The notes beneath the pieces are model-generated. The model was not told the DNA's origin, did not search any database, and saw nothing but the letters and a program-made list of their open reading frames with translations. 26,174 nt of DNA from HGM04593 sp045646965. GTDB lineage: Bacteria > Bacteroidota > Bacteroidia > Bacteroidales > Bacteroidaceae. Below, piece after piece: positions 22,902-26,174 of the stretch. The stretch spans positions 1 through 26,174 of the forward strand of contig JAZRLR010000021.1 in NCBI GenBank assembly GCA_045646965.1, written 5' to 3'. Position 1 is the first letter of the stretch. Every line of letters begins with the position of its first letter. The position numbers and the translations under genes are program-made.

Positions 22902-23782
22902 TATAACCCGAATGCGCTGCTCGAAACACGGGCGGCCTCCTCGTCGGGGCGGCAGCCGAGGGTGTGCACGGGCATCTTGCCCAACAATTTGCTGATGGTA
23001 CCGCATACCTTCAGGTGGATGTTCTTGTCAAATTTCATAGTTGAAGCCGAGCTCAAGAGTATGCCGAACGCGGTGGGTACGTTTTCCACCTTTATACAGT
23101 TCTCTTTCTCCTGCTCTATAGCTGCCATTCCGCCCACGGGGTATTTCACATTTTTATATATGGGGCGTTTGCCGCTCCACGGCGAGCCATACATTATGGG
23201 GGTACCGTCGGGTGCTATGCGCAACACGGGGTTGTCGTCGTTCACAAGTGTGCTGCCCGTGATATATTTAACCCACAAGTCGCTGTGTGTGCTCTTGCCT
23301 TGCCCGCTCTTGCCCAGGAACATATAGGCTTTGCCGCCATTCTCCACGGTAGACGAGTGCATAAGCAAAGTGTCGTGTCCTGCGGTGCTTATGGTATATA
23401 TGAGCATAAGTGAGTTCGACAGTCCGAATTGCTGCAATGAGTCGCTGCCGCGTGTGGCAACGGTGAAATTGCGGTAATCTTTGTCGCTCTCCATAAATGC
23501 GGCGGGTGCGTGGCCGTTTGTAATGAGTATCTGGTATGCACCGTCGCTCTTGCGATATACCTCAAATGTGGCCGAGGGGCAGGGGAAAGTACCCACGCGG
23601 ACACCTTGCCACGACGGTATTATGTCGTTGTCTATCGTTACGGTAAAAAGCGGCTCGTCGATGCTGTCTGCTTTGAACGGCTCCATATTTGAAAGTAATT
23701 TTACCGTTTCGCCACTCTTTAGTATAAGTCTGAAAGGGTGGTCTCCAATGATGTAATTGGCAATAAGGCTTTCCTGTTGCAT
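22901..23782 (-). CDS. HPr kinase-like P-loop protein
   Basis: A 293-residue protein. The N-terminal half (about 1-135) is a beta-rich domain I do not recognise. The C-terminal half is HPr kinase/phosphorylase-like: H142 in LLMHSSTVE lies just before the P-loop GKSGQGKST at 157-165, followed by NDDNPV (181-186) and SPWSGK (200-205). HprK-like proteins in lasso-peptide clusters phosphorylate the precursor peptide; true HPr kinases phosphorylate HPr, but their family-specific features are missing here. The protein ends with CRPDEEAA and a short tail. I chose the ATG at 23782 because a consensus promoter sits just upstream; the frame continues through the promoter to 23899. It is the first gene of the operon and overlaps the peptidase gene by one base. 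Confidence 0.88.
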   Translation of the reverse strand: MQQESLIANYIIGDHPFRLILKSGETVKLLSNMEPFKADSIDEPLFTVTIDNDIIPSWQGVRVGTFPCPSATFEVYRKSDGAYQILITNGHAPAAFMESDKDYRNFTVATRGSDSLQQFGLSNSLMLIYTISTAGHDTLLMHSSTVENGGKAYMFLGKSGQGKSTHSDLWVKYITGSTLVNDDNPVLRIAPDGTPIMYGSPWSGKRPIYKNVKYPVGGMAAIEQEKENCIKVENVPTAFGILLSSASTMKFDKNIHLKVCGTISKLLGKMPVHTLGCRPDEEAARVSSSAFGL

Positions 23783-23815
23783 AGGTCTTTGTATATGATA
23801 AATGCTTATTTCCCG

Positions 23816-23848
23816 CAAAGTTACAAAAAAATAGCGTATTTTCCCAAT
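23816..23848 (-). promoter_or_regulatory. Promoter of the HprK-like/S26/PqqD operon
   Basis: On the minus strand TAACTTTG (23823-23816) is a perfect TAnnTTTG element, and ATTG (23848-23845) lies 21 nt upstream as -33. Transcription would start near 23809, about 27 nt before the kinase-like start codon. This fixes that start at 23782. Confidence 0.8.
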
Positions 23849-24027
23849 GGTTGTCGGCTTTTCTCGGTGTGGGCTGGTGCTCTCTTGCTTTCGTAACATT
23901 TTTTATGTGAAAATACGGCGGGTTTTGCGCTGTCGTTTCCTTGTAGCTGCTGTCGTTGGGCGGCGTGGACAGGGCGATGGATTTAAAATCAACTTTTTTC
24001 TGTTTTTGCGACATATTTTATAATAAA

Positions 24028-24056
24028 TTTAATCGGCTTGGTAGTTTTTTAATCGG
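24028..24056 (+). repeat. Direct repeat TTTAATCGG upstream of folP
   Basis: TTTAATCGG occurs at 24028-24036 and 24048-24056, exactly 20 bp apart, which puts both copies on nearly the same face of the helix. The second copy ends 8 nt before the folP -7 element and covers the place where a -33 element would be. It may be an activator or repressor site; no regulator can be named. The stretch 23849-24027 holds no gene that I can support. Confidence 0.4.
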
Positions 24057-24064
24057 TTTTTAAT

Positions 24065-24072
24065 TAATTTTG
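24065..24072 (+). promoter_or_regulatory. -7 element of the folP-dacA promoter
   Basis: TAATTTTG at 24065-24072 is a perfect -7 element. No good TTTG lies 17-23 nt upstream; the closest candidate is CTTG at 24037-24040, 24 nt away. The predicted start near 24079 coincides with an in-frame ATG, which argues that translation begins later, at 24154. Confidence 0.6.
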
Positions 24073-24153
24073 TCGTAGATGAAGAGTGAGGGGTGCATCC
24101 CTTTGGGTGTGCCCGTGGCTTTGTTTTTTTTGAACAGCTACGATAACGAGAAT

Positions 24154-24993
24154 ATGAATTGTCCCATAAATATAAAAGGTGGTTTGCTGGCGATGGATAC
24201 CCCGCTTGTGATGGGTATACTGAATGTGACTCCCGACTCTTTTTATGCAACGTCGCGCGTGCAGGGTGGTGAGGCTCTTGTGGAAAGAGCTCGCGCAATG
24301 ATTGCCGACGGTGCTGCGATACTCGATGTCGGTGGCTGTTCTACACGTCCTACAGGTGAACCGGTTCCCGAAAGTGAGGAGTTGGCACGTCTGCACGCTG
24401 CGCTTGACCTTCTCGACAAGCATCTGCCCGATGCCGTGGTGTCGATAGATACTTATAGGGCGCGGGTAGTGCGCGAGTGTGTGGCCCACCACAATGTGGC
24501 TATAATAAACGATGTCTCGGGTTTTGAGTGGGACGAGGAGATGGCTGCGGCTGTGGCTACTCTCAATCTACCCTATGTGCTCACTCACTCGGTGGGGTGG
24601 GCCGGTGCCGAAGTGGCGTATAGCTCTTTCTTGCAAGATGTGCTCGCTGCGCTTTCGCGCAAGATGTGGCAGCTGCGTCAGATGGGCGTAAAGGATATTA
24701 TCATAGATCCGGGCTTCGGCTTTGGCAAAACTGTGGAGCAGAACTATGCGATGCTTGCGCATTTGCTCGAGTTTAATATTCTTGAGGCGCCTCTGCTTGT
24801 GGGGCTCTCGCGCAAGTCTATGATAACCCGCCTGCTGAATATCTCGCCCGACGAGGCGCTCGTGCCCACGACGGCTCTTAATTTGGCGGCTTTGCAGGGT
24901 GGGGCGGATATCTTGCGTGTTCACGATGTGAAAGAGGCGGTGCAGGCAGTGCGTCTGCACGAGGCTCTCGCGGCGGCGCACAATAATTTCTAA
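24154..24993 (+). CDS. folP: Dihydropteroate synthase
   Basis: A 279-residue TIM-barrel enzyme that condenses para-aminobenzoate with dihydropterin pyrophosphate in folate synthesis. Conserved motifs are MGILNVTPDSFY (20-31), the loop LDVGGCSTRPTGEPV (57-71), SIDT (97-100), IINDVSG (117-123), DPGFGFGKT (185-193), GLSRKSM (217-223) and RVHDV (255-259). The frame is open from 24079, but that ATG is at the predicted transcription start. The ATG at 24154 gives a start close to other Bacteroidota FolP proteins, so I prefer it. The STRPT in place of the common STRPG and the Cys in GGC are small differences in the sulfonamide/pABA loop. It forms an operon with dacA, a common pairing in Bacteroidota. 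Confidence 0.95.
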   Translation: MNCPINIKGGLLAMDTPLVMGILNVTPDSFYATSRVQGGEALVERARAMIADGAAILDVGGCSTRPTGEPVPESEELARLHAALDLLDKHLPDAVVSIDTYRARVVRECVAHHNVAIINDVSGFEWDEEMAAAVATLNLPYVLTHSVGWAGAEVAYSSFLQDVLAALSRKMWQLRQMGVKDIIIDPGFGFGKTVEQNYAMLAHLLEFNILEAPLLVGLSRKSMITRLLNISPDEALVPTTALNLAALQGGADILRVHDVKEAVQAVRLHEALAAAHNNF

Positions 24994-25024
24994 AACTCTA
25001 TTTATACCTTATTATATATAATAT

Positions 25025-25780
25025 ATGTTTTTCGACTTTTCTATAAAAGACCTGGTTGATATTCTCCTTGTGGCGGCCCTTCTTTACTATTTCTATAAGT
25101 TGATGAAAGAGTCGGGCTCGCAGAATATTTTCTCGGGTATTCTTGTGTTTATCCTTTTGTGGGTTTTCGTTTCGCGAGTTCTGCAGATGAAACTGCTCGG
25201 CTCCATTTTTAATCAGTTGATGAGCGTGGGAGTGCTTGCTCTTATCGTGATTTTTCAGGACGAGATACGTCGTTTTTTCAAGAATATCGGCTCGCATCGA
25301 CATTTTCGTGTGGTGGCAAACTTCTTTTCTCACAAAAGCAGCACGATTGAAACGCCCGAAATGCTGCCCGTTGTGATGGCTTGTATGAGTTTGAGTCAGC
25401 AAAAAATGGGTGCTCTCATCGTTGTGGAGAAGAATGAAAACCTCGACGAGTATGTAAAAACGGGCGAAACGATAGATGCGGGCCTGAATCAACGCCTCAT
25501 TGAAGCGGTATTTTACAAGAACGCGCCCCTGCACGACGGTGCTATGATTATAAAAAATGGTAGAATTGTGGCGGCGCAGTGCATCCTTCCGGTCTCTCAC
25601 AATCTCAATATTCCCAAGAAACTTGGCCTTCGTCACCGTTCGGCTATGGGAATTTCCGAGAAAACCGATGCCGTTGCGATAGTAGTTTCCGAGGAAACAG
25701 GCGGAATTTCGGTGGCTGTAGGCGGAAAATTCAAGCTCGGACTCAACGCCCAACAGCTCGAAAGTATCCTTTCGAAGTAG
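25025..25780 (+). CDS. dacA: Diadenylate cyclase (c-di-AMP synthase), CdaA type
   Basis: A 251-residue CdaA-type enzyme. Three hydrophobic segments (about 9-25, 36-54 and 60-77) anchor it in the membrane, and a cytoplasmic DisA_N (DAC) domain follows from about 95. Catalytic motifs are intact: DGA at 171-173 (LHDGAMII) and RHRSAMG at 203-209. The enzyme makes cyclic di-AMP from two ATP; the product controls turgor, potassium and cell-wall homeostasis in many bacteria. It begins 31 nt after folP in an AT-rich gap without a terminator, so it is co-transcribed with folP. Length and motifs are normal for the family. Confidence 0.96.
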   Translation: MFFDFSIKDLVDILLVAALLYYFYKLMKESGSQNIFSGILVFILLWVFVSRVLQMKLLGSIFNQLMSVGVLALIVIFQDEIRRFFKNIGSHRHFRVVANFFSHKSSTIETPEMLPVVMACMSLSQQKMGALIVVEKNENLDEYVKTGETIDAGLNQRLIEAVFYKNAPLHDGAMIIKNGRIVAAQCILPVSHNLNIPKKLGLRHRSAMGISEKTDAVAIVVSEETGGISVAVGGKFKLGLNAQQLESILSK

Positions 25781-25807
25781 GAAAAGCATAAAAAAGTAGA
25801 TTTTTTT

Positions 25808-25842
25808 GCGCCCGACAAGAAAAAGTCGGGCGCATTTGTTTT
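25808..25842 (+). terminator. Rho-independent terminator of folP-dacA
   Basis: A perfect 9-bp stem (GCGCCCGAC at 25808-25816 with GTCGGGCGC at 25825-25833) with an 8-nt A-rich loop is followed by ATTTGTTTT. It lies 27 nt after the dacA stop. The T run before the stem (25801-25807) pairs in part with A-rich flanks. Confidence 0.85.
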
Positions 25843-25915
25843 ATGTAAAAGCAGCGATTTTGCGATATGCTACAAAAAAGTTTAAAAAATGTCGAAAAAA
25901 GTTCATTTTGTAATA

Positions 25916-25930
25916 CGTTGATTATCAACG
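25916..25930. repeat. Perfect 15-nt palindrome upstream of the last promoter
   Basis: CGTTGATTATCAACG is a 7-1-7 inverted repeat about 50 nt upstream of the -33 element at 25978. It lies among A-tracts. It may be a binding site for a dimeric protein; it shares TTATC with DnaA boxes but is not a good match to them. Confidence 0.5.
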
Positions 25931-25977
25931 ATGATTAAAAAAAGATGAAAATTTTTCAAAAAAAAGAGTCGAAAAAG

Positions 25978-26008
25978 TTTTGTAGTTCAAAAAATCGCCT
26001 TACCTTTG
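25978..26008 (+). promoter_or_regulatory. Strong Bacteroidota promoter, probably of an rRNA operon
   Basis: TTTTG at 25978-25982 and TACCTTTG at 26001-26008 are separated by 18 nt and both match the consensus. The 140 nt before them are very rich in A-tracts (runs of 5-8), as seen upstream of strongly expressed promoters. Transcription would begin near 26015. No open frame follows before the window ends, which fits a stable RNA operon. Confidence 0.8.
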
Positions 26009-26014
26009 TACTCG

Positions 26015-26174
26015 CTTTCGGGAACGAACAAATACAGCGGTCCTGAAACGCAAGATGATCCTTGAAAACATTCCATACAGACAAGCAGTACAACGTACGA
26101 TTCTTTTATAGAATTGTGTATAAGTAAGGAACAATAAAAACGAACCGTCAAAATAATTTGATGTACTTTTAATT
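26015..26174 (+). promoter_or_regulatory. Untranslated leader, probably of the 16S-23S-5S rRNA operon (gene beyond window)
   Basis: The last 160 nt contain no open reading frame. TGATCCTTGAAAA at 26056-26068 resembles the boxA antitermination element found in rRNA leaders (E. coli form TGCTCTTTAACA). The A-rich, structured-looking leader ends at the window edge without reaching the conserved 16S start (AGAGTTTGATC), so the assignment depends on sequence outside the window. The alternative is a long mRNA leader of a highly expressed gene. Confidence 0.5.

Noticed and set aside
23783..23899. N-terminal extension of the HPr-kinase-like protein
   Set aside because: It spans the operon promoter (perfect -7 at 23816-23823), so it would lie upstream of the transcript start.
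24079..24153. folP start at the first in-frame ATG
   Set aside because: This ATG coincides with the predicted transcription start; the ATG at 24154 gives the family-like N-terminus.
25916..25930. DnaA box or replication origin near the right end
   Set aside because: The palindrome matches the DnaA box in only about six of nine positions, occurs once, and no origin genes are nearby.

Overview
The window is a piece of a Bacteroidales (phylum Bacteroidota) chromosome. The supporting signs are: the end of the ribosomal protein/rpoA operon with Bacteroides-like RpoA, S11 and S4 sequences; a complete six-gene Na+-NQR operon; promoters of the Bacteroidota type (-33 TTTG, -7 TAnnTTTG) with no purine-rich Shine-Dalgarno sequences; a folP-dacA pair; and a very large secreted M60-type peptidase of the sort that gut Bacteroidales use on host glycoproteins. 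Genus cannot be decided from the sequence alone.

Layout, left to right. (1) 1-2670: end of the ribosomal operon, rpsM (partial)-rpsK-rpsD-rpoA-rplQ, closed by a strong terminator. (2) 2871-9046: promoter, nqrABCDEF and terminator. NqrC carries an unexpected N-terminal four-cysteine, rubredoxin-like zinc/iron ribbon. (3) 9071-12370: a family 2 glycosyltransferase with its own promoter, convergent with pgeF (minus strand); pgeF is divergent from a metY-type PLP enzyme, with a short perfect inverted repeat between them. (4) 12371-21962: a leader region, then a single 3000-residue exported protein (M60 metallopeptidase, four F5/8C (CBM32)-like modules, several beta-trefoil-like modules and helical spacers), followed 17 nt later by a 55-residue peptide gene and a shared terminator. 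(5) 22088-23848, minus strand: an overlapping three-gene operon encoding an HPr-kinase-like P-loop protein, a small S24/S26-type peptidase and a PqqD-like (RRE-fold) protein. This is the part most like a poorly described system. It has peptide-recognition, kinase-like and peptidase components without a cyclase, and converges on the 55-residue peptide. (6) 24028-25842: folP and dacA (dihydropteroate synthase and c-di-AMP synthase), then a terminator. (7) 25843-26174: an A-tract-rich upstream region, a strong Bacteroidota promoter and an untranslated leader with a boxA-like element, probably the start of an rRNA operon whose 16S gene lies beyond the window.

How the parts work together: NQR couples NADH oxidation to Na+ export; RpoA and the ribosomal proteins are core expression machinery; the M60 protein is predicted to act outside the cell on glycosylated protein substrates. 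The proposal that the kinase/peptidase/PqqD trio acts on the 55-residue peptide is inference from gene position and family knowledge, not demonstrated by the sequence.
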